Shown piece after piece: positions 16,577 through 24,613 of a stretch of DNA of 38,504 bases. Within the stretch, counting starts at the first letter, position 1; each line of letters begins with the position of its first letter. The notes under the pieces are model-generated. The model did no database searches, had not been told where the DNA came from, and saw only the letters and a list, made by a program, of their open reading frames with translations. The position numbers and the translations under genes are program-made. The stretch covers positions 1 through 38,504 of the forward strand of contig NZ_RQZG01000021.1 of assembly GCF_003859805.1 (NCBI RefSeq), written 5' to 3'. Source of the stretch: Arachnia propionica. GTDB taxonomy: Bacteria; Actinomycetota; Actinomycetes; Propionibacteriales; Propionibacteriaceae.

Positions 16577-17565
16577 GACTCACGCCGTCCCGGGAGCTGC
16601 TTGAGGCGACGCGCCCCCACCGCGTCGCGGGCCTCCGTCACGCTCGGCAGGTGGTAGAGGGCCAGGTCGTCGAGGATCTGCACCGCGACCTCCAGGGCAG
16701 CGGCCCGTTCCGCCCGCCCGGCACGGGGATCGGCTGCGATCCGCGCGGCCGCCAGGGCCCGGCCGGCCTCGACCCGCGCCTCCTCGGGCAGATGGTCCAT
16801 CCTGATGCGTTCAGCCTGTTGTCGTGCGGTCCGGAAGGCCGTCACGACGCGGCTCGCCAGCGCTGCCCGCTCCGCGGTGTCGAGTCGGGCCTGCTCGGAG
16901 TCCCACCGGAACAGGGCCAGGGTGAGCTCCTCGGTGGCGGGGTGAGCGGCGTCGAACAGGGCGGGGTGCTCGATGCGGTACGGCAGGTCAGTCAACAGAC
17001 GGCCGTAGGTCTCCTTGACCTCGTCCACCTGCCGGGTCGCGATCTCCGCCGGGTCGGGCCCCACCACCAGATCGGCGAGTCGCCATCTCCGCCCGTCGAT
17101 GACGTGGACCCAGCCCAGCCGATCACACACCGTCCTGATGCTGACCAGCAGCACCGCGTACAGCAGCAGGGACAGCAGGATCGCGGGTGCCCCGAGCTCG
17201 GACAGCAGGCCACGTGAGCCATGCATCACCGCCAGGAACAGCCCTGAGATCAGCACTCCCACCACCCCGGAGGTCTGGAACCGGAGGAAGTCACGCGGCC
17301 CGAGCCAGCTCCTGGCGAGCTCCCCGTCCGGGAGGGTGAAGGCCCGCAGCGGGGTCAACTGCGTGGCGACGAGCACCACGTCCCCGACGGCGCGGTCCTC
17401 CGGCTTGGCGCGGATGGTGACCGTCTCGTCCCCGACGACGTGCAGCCGGAGGATGCTGCCCTCGTGACGCAGCACCGCGTGCCGATCCTCCAGCACGAGC
17501 AGGGTGTGCCGCTCCAGCCTTTTCAGCGGCGTGCTGAGGGGGATCTCCGTCGCTCTGGTTCCCAT
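16573..17565 (-). CDS. two-helix membrane protein, A-type partner of unit 2
   Basis: 330 aa from ATG 17565, 20 bp after the stop of unit 1's B-type gene. The N-domain is MGTRATEIPLSTPLKRLERHTLLVLEDRHAVL, with LRAFTLPDGELA before the membrane. The helices are at about 113-165 (SGVVGVLISGLFLAVMHG, then APAILLSLLLYAVLLVSI). The C-domain is VDEVKETYGRLLTDLPYRIE, HPALFDAAHPATEELTLALF, ARQQAERIRMDHLP and QILDDLALYHLP, ending RRLKQLPGR. No clear Shine-Dalgarno sequence was seen, as expected for an internal gene of a long transcript. The function is unknown; the pairing with a B-type gene by a GTGA overlap suggests stoichiometric synthesis. Confidence 0.7.
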   Translation of the reverse strand: MGTRATEIPLSTPLKRLERHTLLVLEDRHAVLRHEGSILRLHVVGDETVTIRAKPEDRAVGDVVLVATQLTPLRAFTLPDGELARSWLGPRDFLRFQTSGVVGVLISGLFLAVMHGSRGLLSELGAPAILLSLLLYAVLLVSIRTVCDRLGWVHVIDGRRWRLADLVVGPDPAEIATRQVDEVKETYGRLLTDLPYRIEHPALFDAAHPATEELTLALFRWDSEQARLDTAERAALASRVVTAFRTARQQAERIRMDHLPEEARVEAGRALAAARIAADPRAGRAERAAALEVAVQILDDLALYHLPSVTEARDAVGARRLKQLPGRRES

Positions 17566-17585
17566 GACAACGCAATTGTGTCACC

Positions 17586-18548
17586 TCATCGGTCCTCGAT
17601 GGCGGGCAGATCCACCCGACCGGGCAGGTAGTACAGTGCCAGTGGTTCCAGGATCCGTTGCAGCTGCTGTAGGGCTGCCCGGCGTTCCCCCGTCGAGGAG
17701 GCGTCGGCCGCGAGTCGCGCGATCTTGACCGCACGTGACACCTCTGTGCGTTGACCGGGCGCGACGTGGCGCATCCCGAGTTTCTCGGCGTACTGCCTGG
17801 CCGTTCGGAACCGCACCTCGACCCGGGCAGCGGTCTCGAGCGACGGCGCATCGGCGAAGTCCACCAGTGCCGTCTCGAAGGCCGCCGTCGTCGGCACCGC
17901 CGGGTCGAACAGGGCCGGGTTCTCCAGCCGGTACACCAGGTCGGTGCGCAGCTCGGCGTACTGCTGCTGGACCCGTTCCACCAGCACCGTCGGGGACGGT
18001 ACCGCCCCGGCGGGCAGTTCCCCCTGCCACGGCTCACCCCGTTCCACCGCCAGGGCGTAGGCGTGGACCGTCTGCTGGGTCACTCCTCGCGGTTGCCGTC
18101 CGAGGATCTCGACGCGGGTGAACCCGGAGGCGATCAGCATCGGGACGAGGAGGGTGACCATGCCTCCCACCCCGAACAGGGTGATGTTGTCGGTGGCCAG
18201 GGTCACCACCGTGGTGACGACGGCGAGCAGGACGGCCAGGCCCACGACCAGCCCGCGCGGCCATGTCGGGACGGAGAAGCCGGGAACCAGCAGGAACCGG
18301 ACCGGCTGCGGAGCACGCCACCTGAACAGCTGCCCCAGCGCCTCGACGCGTCGGGTGCCGTCGATGCGGTCGCTGTCCGACTTCCGCCACGACGGGGCCT
18401 CCAGGTCCTCCCAGCGGTGTTCACCCCCGCTGTCCTGGTACAGGAGCAGCAGGTGACGCTGCTCATCGGTGAAGGCGACCAGCGCGCAGGGGGCGATGTC
18501 CGCCACTCGGGTGTCGGGGTCGATCAGACTCCAGGGTCGTGGCGTCAT
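17586..18548 (-). CDS. two-helix membrane protein, B-type partner of unit 1
   Basis: 320 aa, ATG start inside an ATGA overlap with the preceding gene. The N-domain is PWSLIDPDTRVADIAPCALVAFTDEQ. The helices are at about 100-145 (GLVVGLAVLLAVVTTVVTL, then FGVGGMVTLLVPMLIASGF). A shared linker (VHAYALAVERGEPWQGELPAG) follows, then the C-domain with QYAELRTDLVYRLENPALFD, PTTAAFETALVDFAD, ARQYAEKLGMRHVAPGQR and LQRILEPLALYYLP. The C-domain is the best conserved part among the three B copies, so it is the likely working part, perhaps a protein-protein or kinase-target domain (inference). Confidence 0.7.
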   Translation of the reverse strand: MTPRPWSLIDPDTRVADIAPCALVAFTDEQRHLLLLYQDSGGEHRWEDLEAPSWRKSDSDRIDGTRRVEALGQLFRWRAPQPVRFLLVPGFSVPTWPRGLVVGLAVLLAVVTTVVTLATDNITLFGVGGMVTLLVPMLIASGFTRVEILGRQPRGVTQQTVHAYALAVERGEPWQGELPAGAVPSPTVLVERVQQQYAELRTDLVYRLENPALFDPAVPTTAAFETALVDFADAPSLETAARVEVRFRTARQYAEKLGMRHVAPGQRTEVSRAVKIARLAADASSTGERRAALQQLQRILEPLALYYLPGRVDLPAIEDR

Positions 18549-19546
18549 GACGACCCCCGGCCCGGGAGCTGTCTGCGGTGCTGGGCACCGACGGCCCGAC
18601 GGATCTCCGGCCCGGTCGGCAGGTGGTGCAGGACCAGTCCGTCCAGCAGCGCCACGGCACGCTCCAGCGCGGTGGCCTGCTCCGTCGCGCTGGTGTGGGG
18701 GTCGGTGGCCACCCGCAGGGCCTTGACGGCACGCCGTGCCGGTCGTCGAGCGGCCCGGGGCAGGTGCTCCATCCCGACCTGTTCCGCGTGGTGGCGGGCG
18801 TGCCGGAAGGTCGCGACCACCCGGCTGGCCAGCTCACCTCGGGCCACCCGGCTCAGCTGCTTCCCGGCGGCATCCCATTCCACCAGCGCCAGGTGGAAGG
18901 TCTCGGTGGTGGGGCAGGTGGCATCGAACAGGGCCGGGTGCTCGATCCGGTAGGTGAGGTCGCTGCGCAACCGGCCGTACTCCTCCTTCACCGCCGTGAT
19001 CTGTCGGTCCGCCAGGTCGTCCCGGTCCGCGAGGGCAGCGAGATCGGCGAATTCCCACCGTCGCCAGGACGTCTTGTACATCATCCGGTGGACATCGAAG
19101 AGCTCCACTCCCAGGCCGGTCAGGAGGATCAGGGACAGCAGTGGGAGGCCGACGATGCCCAGCACCCCGAAGATCTTGACCACATCGGGCAGGACCAGGA
19201 GGAAGAGGACGACGACGGCCGCCGTCACCGCCAGCAGGATCGCCAGGGGTCTCACCCAGCGACGGTTGCCGAACCAGCCGGGGACGGACACGATCCGTCC
19301 CTTGGGCAGTCGGAAGGCGCGCCTGACCGGCTGCTGCAGCGCCAGCACGGCCAGGTCACCGAGGGTGCGTTCGGGGGAGGCGTCCTTCACGTCCACCCGC
19401 TCGTGCACGCCCGTTCCGTACCACGACACGTGCCCGCTCTGCCACCGTTGCAACACCACGAGGCGGTCGTCCAGCTCGAGCAGTGTGTGCCCGTCGAGTC
19501 GTCCCATCGGGGTGGTGAGCGGGATCTCGGTCACCTTGGGGTCCAT
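18545..19546 (-). CDS. two-helix membrane protein, A-type partner of unit 1
   Basis: 333 aa from ATG 19546; its start lies only 45 bp from the divergent kinase start. The N-domain is MDPKVTEIPLTTPMGRLDGHTLLELDDRLVVL, then RRAFRLPKGRIVSV. The helices are at about 105-150 (PLAILLAVTAAVVVLFLLVL, then FGVLGIVGLPLLSLILLTG). The C-domain is VKEEYGRLRSDLTYRIEHPALFD, PTTETFHLALVEWD, ARHHAEQVGMEHLP and LLDGLVLHHLP, ending HRRQLPGR. As the first gene of the minus-strand run it probably carries the main promoter, in the short region shared with the kinase, so the two sides are likely coregulated (inference). Confidence 0.7.
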   Translation of the reverse strand: MDPKVTEIPLTTPMGRLDGHTLLELDDRLVVLQRWQSGHVSWYGTGVHERVDVKDASPERTLGDLAVLALQQPVRRAFRLPKGRIVSVPGWFGNRRWVRPLAILLAVTAAVVVLFLLVLPDVVKIFGVLGIVGLPLLSLILLTGLGVELFDVHRMMYKTSWRRWEFADLAALADRDDLADRQITAVKEEYGRLRSDLTYRIEHPALFDATCPTTETFHLALVEWDAAGKQLSRVARGELASRVVATFRHARHHAEQVGMEHLPRAARRPARRAVKALRVATDPHTSATEQATALERAVALLDGLVLHHLPTGPEIRRAVGAQHRRQLPGRGSS

Positions 19547-19591
19547 GGCTCACGATTCTGGCACGGCCCGGGGCTGGCACAATGAGGTGCC

Positions 19592-21139
19592 ATGTCGCAG
19601 TTCCTGGCACCGGGTGTGCCCGAGGTGCCCGGGGTCCGCCTGACCGGACTGATCGGGCGTGGCGGTCACGCCATCGTGTACTCCGGGGAGCAGTTGTCCC
19701 TGCGACGCCCCGTCGCGGTGAAGGTGGACTCCCGGCCCATCCACGACGAACGCAACCGTCGTCGGTTCCAGCGGGAGATGGACGCCGCCAGCCGGATCAG
19801 CGTGCACCCGAACGTCGTGAGCCTGATCGACACCGGGGTCCTGGCCGATGACCGGCCCTACCTGGTGATGGAGCTGTGCGACGGTGGCAGCCTCGGTGAT
19901 CTCCCCGAGCCGCTGCCCGCACTGGCGGCGACCCGGCTGGTGCTGGCGGTGGCGCGGGCGCTGGGTGCGGCCCATGCGGCCGGGGTGCTGCACCGCGACA
20001 TCAAGCCGGGCAACATCCTGCTCGACTCGTACGGCATGCCCCGGCTCAGTGATTTCGGGATCGCCGCCATCCAGCGGGACGACAGCGAGGCCACCGCGAC
20101 CCTGGAGTCGCTGACCCCGGCCTATGCCCCACCGGAGGCGTTCCACCACACGGAGCCGACGGCTGCCGGGGACGTGTGGTCGCTGGCCGCGGTGCTGGTG
20201 AGACTCATCACGGGACGTGGCCCCCGCACCCACGCGGATGGTCGTTCGTTGAACATGACGGAGATCATCGAGTCGCTGCCCCGGCCGCTGGATCTCAGCG
20301 ATCCCCGGATCGCACCGTCGCTGCGGCCGGTGCTGGCGCGGGCCCTGGACCCGGACCCGCGTCGACGGTACCGAGGTGGCGACGAGTTCGCCTCGGCGTT
20401 GAGTGCGTTGCTCCCGGAGGGGACGCAGGCGGAGGTGACGGTGTCGCGCCCCATCACCTACGAGCATCCGCCGACCTGGCAGGTGCCGTCCCCACTGCCG
20501 CTGCGGCCACAGCCGGAGACCGAGCCCGGGGGACGCAGTCCGTGGCTCGCCGTCGGGGTGGCGGCGGCCCTGGCGGTGGTGGTCGCGATGGTCTGGGGCA
20601 CGATCCACCTGGTCGGTGGTGGGCCCGAGGAGGTGCCCGTCGCTGCGCAGTCCCCGTCGGCGAGACCCCTCAGCCCGCCCACCCCGACCACAGGGCAGAC
20701 GAGTCCCGGCCCGACCATCTCGAACGGTCAGGCCCCGAGCCCTGCTTCGACGGCGAGCCCGACGGCGGTGTCGTCGCCGGTCCCGTTCCCGGTGAATGCC
20801 GAGGGCCTGCCGGAGACACCGGACATGCCGTGGCCGCTCGGCACCTGCCTGCTGGCCGCCCTCGACGCGCAGGAGGTCTCGACGGCCACGCAGGTGCCGT
20901 GCGACCAGGCGAACTGGCACATCTTCGCCGGAGGCAGCATCGACCCGTCGATCCGGGCCGCCAGTGCCTCCGAGGCCTTCGGGCTGGATCCGAACGTGCC
21001 ACGGATCTGCTCCGACGAGTACGCCCGGCTGGCGGGACTCGACGTCTCCCGCCCCCACGACGTCCGGGCCCTCGGCCCCACCCGCGACGAATGGGATGCA
21101 GGTCACCGGGGCTTCTCCTGCGCCTTCGTGGAGCAGTGA
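19592..21139 (+). CDS. membrane Ser/Thr protein kinase with septum-formation-like extracytoplasmic domain
   Basis: 515 aa with gaggtgcc before the ATG. Residues about 14-275 are a Hanks-type kinase: glycine loop IGRGGHAIVYSG, Lys44 in VAVKVD, HRDIKPGN (134-141) with catalytic Asp136, DFG at 154-156, and APPEAF in place of APE. A juxtamembrane region rich in Pro precedes one transmembrane helix (about 318-342). Outside, a Ser/Thr/Pro linker leads to a domain of about 100 aa with four Cys (GTCLL, VPCDQ, RICSDE, FSCAF) and the motif PTRDEWDAGHRGFSC, resembling the Septum_form family. It should phosphorylate cytosolic or membrane targets in response to an envelope signal. The divergent two-helix membrane proteins are candidate substrates (inference). 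Confidence 0.85.
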   Translation: MSQFLAPGVPEVPGVRLTGLIGRGGHAIVYSGEQLSLRRPVAVKVDSRPIHDERNRRRFQREMDAASRISVHPNVVSLIDTGVLADDRPYLVMELCDGGSLGDLPEPLPALAATRLVLAVARALGAAHAAGVLHRDIKPGNILLDSYGMPRLSDFGIAAIQRDDSEATATLESLTPAYAPPEAFHHTEPTAAGDVWSLAAVLVRLITGRGPRTHADGRSLNMTEIIESLPRPLDLSDPRIAPSLRPVLARALDPDPRRRYRGGDEFASALSALLPEGTQAEVTVSRPITYEHPPTWQVPSPLPLRPQPETEPGGRSPWLAVGVAAALAVVVAMVWGTIHLVGGGPEEVPVAAQSPSARPLSPPTPTTGQTSPGPTISNGQAPSPASTASPTAVSSPVPFPVNAEGLPETPDMPWPLGTCLLAALDAQEVSTATQVPCDQANWHIFAGGSIDPSIRAASASEAFGLDPNVPRICSDEYARLAGLDVSRPHDVRALGPTRDEWDAGHRGFSCAFVEQ

Positions 21140-21148
21140 GCACGGTGC

Positions 21149-21154
21149 TAGACT
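21149..21154 (+). promoter_or_regulatory. possible -10 box for the DUF262-HipA operon
   Basis: TAGACT lies 28 bp before the ATG at 21182, with a weak -35 (TTCGTG, 21125-21130, 18-bp spacer) and the ribosome site agaagggtg downstream. It lies just after the kinase gene's stop, so the defence operon probably has its own promoter. The call is based on sequence match only. Confidence 0.3.
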
Positions 21155-21181
21155 CCTGAACACATGTCAGAAGGGTGAATC

Positions 21182-22843
21182 ATGACATCGACGCAGCAAC
21201 CGGGCCTACCCGTCGAACCGAGCGCCCGCACCTTTCCCTTGGCACAACTCGTCTCCTTGATCCGCGAAGGCCGTGTACGCATTCCGCATTTCCAGCGAGG
21301 GCTGCGGTGGGGCACCGAGGACGCCGTGGCGTTGATCGACAGCATTCTTCGAGGATTCCCCATCGGAAGCCTGCTGCTCTGGCGGAAACCTGCTCCTGCC
21401 GAAATGCTCAAGCTCGGGAAGGTCGTGATCGATGCCCCGCAATTCGGGGACGCCCTCTATGTTGTCGACGGCCAACAGCGGCTGACCACTCTTCTCAATG
21501 TCTTCGATCCTGACGCAGAGCGGGTCGGCGACTTCGCCTTGGTCTATGATCTCACGACAGACCCCCCGAGGGTACGCCGCCGCGATCGACGAGACGACGA
21601 GGCGAACACCATCCCGCTTCCGGTGCTGTATGATCTCCGCAAGCTGCTGGACTGGGTACGCGAACACCCGCAGCACACGGAAAAAATCGACGTCATCAAC
21701 ACTGCGACGCAGCGACTGCGCGAGTTCCACGTGCCCGCCTACGAGGTTCACTCCAAGGACGACGCTGCGCTGCGAGAGATCTACGACCGGATGAACAACA
21801 CGGGAAAGCGACTCACCCGCGCGGAGGCTTTTCATGGGCTGTACTCGCCGGGAGACAAGGCAGAGTCACCCACAACCTTTGAGACCATTCAAAGAGAGAT
21901 CGGGGAGCGGACCAAGTGGGGAAGCATCGACCTCGACACCATCCTTCTCGCTTTCTTGGCCCGTCGCGGACATGACATTTCTCGCGACATCCACAACGAA
22001 TTCTCCAGCGATCGACGCAAAGCCACTGACTTCCCCGCAGAAAGCAACAACGAAGCCCACAAGAAGACCTTGGAATCCTTGGAGCAGAGCATCTCGTTCC
22101 TGAAGGACGAAGCCCAAGTTCCTCACTACACGTTCCTGCCCGACCGCTTCCTGCTGGTGGTGCTCTCCCGTTTCTTTGCCCACTTCCCGGCGCCTCATCC
22201 CCGCAATCTCGATCTGCTGCGTCGTGCCTACTGGCGCATCGCCATGGTCGGTTCCATGCTTGCCGGGGGCGGCACCGCCACAACCCGCACCCTCACCCAG
22301 CTCATCCAACCGGGCGACGAGAATGGATCGACACAGCGACTGATCAAAGTGACCACAGGTGCCCCCAGACGCTCTCCCCAGGCACACGATTTCCGCACCA
22401 ACAAGGCATCCGGGAAATTGATGCTGTGCGCTCTGTGGGCCCTCGGACCACGCTCTTCGGACACAGGTGAACCGTTCAGCACATCAGATCTCACCCTGGA
22501 GATCGGACAGGCCTCGACTCCGGCCTCCGCCTGCCCGGAAGTGTTCCGACGCGACCGCCTTCCCGAAGAACTTCGAAACTCGCTCGGAAACCGGGTGATC
22601 GCCCCCGGGATCCCAGCGAACTCCACACAAGCGATCCTCCGATCAACCGATCAGGTCAAACAGTCCCACTGCTTCGACAATGCATCCCCCAACGATGACC
22701 CGAAGGAATTGGTGAGGCAACGTGAGAGCAGACTCCAGATGCACACCGCTTCTTTCCTGGAGCGGCAGGCCGCATGGAAGTTCGACGACTCCCCACCTCT
22801 CGATTCCTTTGATTTCGACGAGGAACACAACGCGATCCCATGA
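21182..22843 (+). CDS. DUF262 (GmrSD N-terminal-like) protein
   Basis: 553 aa. The N-terminal part is a DUF262 domain (ParB/Srx-like NTP-binding fold, as in the GmrS half of GmrSD type IV restriction enzymes): VRIPHFQRGLRWG (about 32-44), ILRGFPIGSLLLW, the diagnostic DGQQRLTTL (96-104), and IYDRMNNTGKRLTRAE (about 200-215). The C-terminal half is helical; no HNH nuclease motif (DUF1524) was found, so it is not a complete GmrSD. Proteins of this type are common in phage-defence loci. The ribosome site agaagggtg is good. Its last codons overlap the next gene by 4 bp (ATGA), so it is translationally coupled to the HipA-like kinase. Codon use is less GC-biased than in the preceding region, which suggests horizontal acquisition. 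Confidence 0.8.
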   Translation: MTSTQQPGLPVEPSARTFPLAQLVSLIREGRVRIPHFQRGLRWGTEDAVALIDSILRGFPIGSLLLWRKPAPAEMLKLGKVVIDAPQFGDALYVVDGQQRLTTLLNVFDPDAERVGDFALVYDLTTDPPRVRRRDRRDDEANTIPLPVLYDLRKLLDWVREHPQHTEKIDVINTATQRLREFHVPAYEVHSKDDAALREIYDRMNNTGKRLTRAEAFHGLYSPGDKAESPTTFETIQREIGERTKWGSIDLDTILLAFLARRGHDISRDIHNEFSSDRRKATDFPAESNNEAHKKTLESLEQSISFLKDEAQVPHYTFLPDRFLLVVLSRFFAHFPAPHPRNLDLLRRAYWRIAMVGSMLAGGGTATTRTLTQLIQPGDENGSTQRLIKVTTGAPRRSPQAHDFRTNKASGKLMLCALWALGPRSSDTGEPFSTSDLTLEIGQASTPASACPEVFRRDRLPEELRNSLGNRVIAPGIPANSTQAILRSTDQVKQSHCFDNASPNDDPKELVRQRESRLQMHTASFLERQAAWKFDDSPPLDSFDFDEEHNAIP

Positions 22844-24054
22844 ACATCAAGAGCTTCGCTGTGCGGGTGAACGGGAAGACGGTCGCCCATCTTCACCTGC
22901 GGGACAGTTTCACTTGGCTGACCTGGCAGACAGGTTACTGGGATGACCCCGACCGTCCAGTGTTGGGGCTGCGTTTCGAGGAGAACCCTGAGGCAGAGGT
23001 CAAGGCGAACCAGCGACTTCCGCCGTGGTTCTCCAATCTGTTGCCCGAGGGGATCCTTCGGCAGTGGGTGGCCGAGGCAGTCGGGATCAGCGAGCAACGG
23101 GAGATGCCTCTGCTGGTGAGGCTGGGCACCAGCCTCCCCGGCGCGGTCACCATCGTTCCTGCCGAACCGGATGTCGACCCCACCTGGCAGCCCCAGGAGA
23201 TCACTCCACCGCCTCCCCCAACGCATGGGGACGGAAGATTCCGGTTCAGCCTGGCAGGAGTGGCGTTGAAGTTCTCGATGCTGCAGCAGGGCGACCGCCT
23301 GACCATGCCCGCTGACGGCGGGGAGGGCGACTGGATCGTCAAGATGCCGGACGCCACCTACCCGGAGGTTCCGGTCAACGAGTTCACGATGATGACCCTG
23401 GCCCGCCACTGCGGCATCGAGGTGCCCGAGATCCGGCTGGTCCATCGCGACGACCTGTGGGATCTGCCCGATGCCGCCTGGCCGAGGGGGCAGGACCTGG
23501 CCTATGCGATCCGTCGTTTCGACCGGACGGGGAATCACCGCATCCACATCGAGGACCTGGCCCAGGTACGGAACTTCTACCCCGAGGACAAGTACCTCGG
23601 TTCCTTCGAGACCGCGGCAGCACTGGTGCGAAGGGGACACGACGACGCCTCCTACCTGGAGTTCGTTCGCAGGCTGTTCTTCAGCTGTGCCATCGGTAAC
23701 GGGGACATGCACCTGAAGAACACCTCTTTGATCTACCGTGACCCGCGCCGCCCCGTCATCTCCCCGGTCTACGACCTGGTCTCGACCATCCCCTATGTTG
23801 CCCCGGCCCCGGACGACCTCGGACTCCGACTCGGGCGCTCTCGACGTTTCGAGGAGGTCACCCCGGCCTCCTTCGAGGTGCTGGCACGGCGGATCGGGGC
23901 CAGTCCGGAGGCCACCATGGCCGCCGTCGCAGAGGTCTCGGCCCGGCTGCCCGAGGCCTGGCACCGCACCACCGACCTGCTCGCCCCACTCCCGAGACAC
24001 CGTACCTGGCTTGAGCACCGCATCCCGGAGGTCAGCCGTCGCTTCTCGGGATGA
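22840..24054 (+). CDS. HipA-like Ser/Thr kinase
   Basis: 404 aa. The N-terminal subdomain (Couple_hipA-like) has VNGKTVAHL and RLPPWFSNLLPEG (59-71). The kinase core has FSLAGVALKFSML (136-148; Ser137 aligns with the autophosphorylated or P-loop region of HipA), DWIVKMP (164-170), NEFTMMTLARHCGIEVPE, catalytic NGDMHLKN (287-294) and metal-binding YDLVS (311-315). All core residues appear intact. No HipB-type helix-turn-helix antitoxin lies next to it; the tightly coupled partner is the DUF262 gene instead. HipA kinases phosphorylate translation factors such as GltX in toxin-antitoxin modules, but here the target is unknown. The 3' end overlaps the convergent RloB-like gene by 23 bp. Confidence 0.85.
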   Translation: MNIKSFAVRVNGKTVAHLHLRDSFTWLTWQTGYWDDPDRPVLGLRFEENPEAEVKANQRLPPWFSNLLPEGILRQWVAEAVGISEQREMPLLVRLGTSLPGAVTIVPAEPDVDPTWQPQEITPPPPPTHGDGRFRFSLAGVALKFSMLQQGDRLTMPADGGEGDWIVKMPDATYPEVPVNEFTMMTLARHCGIEVPEIRLVHRDDLWDLPDAAWPRGQDLAYAIRRFDRTGNHRIHIEDLAQVRNFYPEDKYLGSFETAAALVRRGHDDASYLEFVRRLFFSCAIGNGDMHLKNTSLIYRDPRRPVISPVYDLVSTIPYVAPAPDDLGLRLGRSRRFEEVTPASFEVLARRIGASPEATMAAVAEVSARLPEAWHRTTDLLAPLPRHRTWLEHRIPEVSRRFSG

Positions 24055-24613
24055 TCCCTTCCAGGAGGTCGAGCAGTACTGGCATTCCACTGGACGGGTT
24101 GGGGCCGATCTGATTGGCCTCCGCCCTGCGAGCTCGCGTGTAGGCCTCCCGGTACTGCTTGACCGGGAACGAGGAGGACAGGTGTTTTTCCTGTTTTTCC
24201 CTGCTGGCATTGAGGTCTTTCAGTTCGGTCTGGAGCTTCTTGGAGTCGCTGTGCCGCGTCCAGTCCTTGAAGTGCCACAGCAACCACACATCGAAGCAGG
24301 GATTGCTGACGAGAACCCGTATGCCATGCTTCCTCGCCAGCTCGAATGCCTCCTCGAGGGTCTGATGCTCGTCACGGTCCACGAGACACACGACCCAGTC
24401 GTGGTCACTCTTCGCCTGCTCCTTCACTGCCCGTTTGACCACTCGGAGCGGGTCCGTCCCTTCCCCACAGACCGTGAAGGAGGCGATGCTTCGCGGCATG
24501 GCCTGCTTCAAGAGCTGCAAGTACTGGGGTTCTGTGACGGTCCCTTCGGTCACGACCAGCCCGCGCCTGCGCTCAGAGCGTCCAGACCGCTTGCGCGGTG
24601 CCCGACGGCTCAT
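24032..24613 (-). CDS. rloB: RloB-like protein (Toprim-fold partner of an AAA ATPase)
   Basis: 193 aa. After a basic start (SRRAPRKRSGRSERRRG) come the RloB-family motifs: VVTEGTVTEPQYLQLL with Glu23, WVVCLVDRDEH with Asp79 and Asp81 (Toprim-like DxD), and SNPCFDVWLLWHF (103-115). A lysine-rich segment (REKQEKHLSSSF) follows. RloB is found with RloA and corresponds to one half of AbiL-type abortive infection modules; a nuclease role is inferred from the Toprim-like acidic triad. The start overlaps the ATPase stop by 4 bp (ATGA). The symbol is given by family resemblance. Confidence 0.8.
   Translation of the reverse strand: MSRRAPRKRSGRSERRRGLVVTEGTVTEPQYLQLLKQAMPRSIASFTVCGEGTDPLRVVKRAVKEQAKSDHDWVVCLVDRDEHQTLEEAFELARKHGIRVLVSNPCFDVWLLWHFKDWTRHSDSKKLQTELKDLNASREKQEKHLSSSFPVKQYREAYTRARRAEANQIGPNPSSGMPVLLDLLEGIIPRSDG

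Noticed and set aside
19561-19585. A sigma-54-like TGGCAC...TGGC sequence between the kinase and the divergent gene
   Set aside because: The spacing and GC element do not fit, and actinobacteria generally lack sigma-54.
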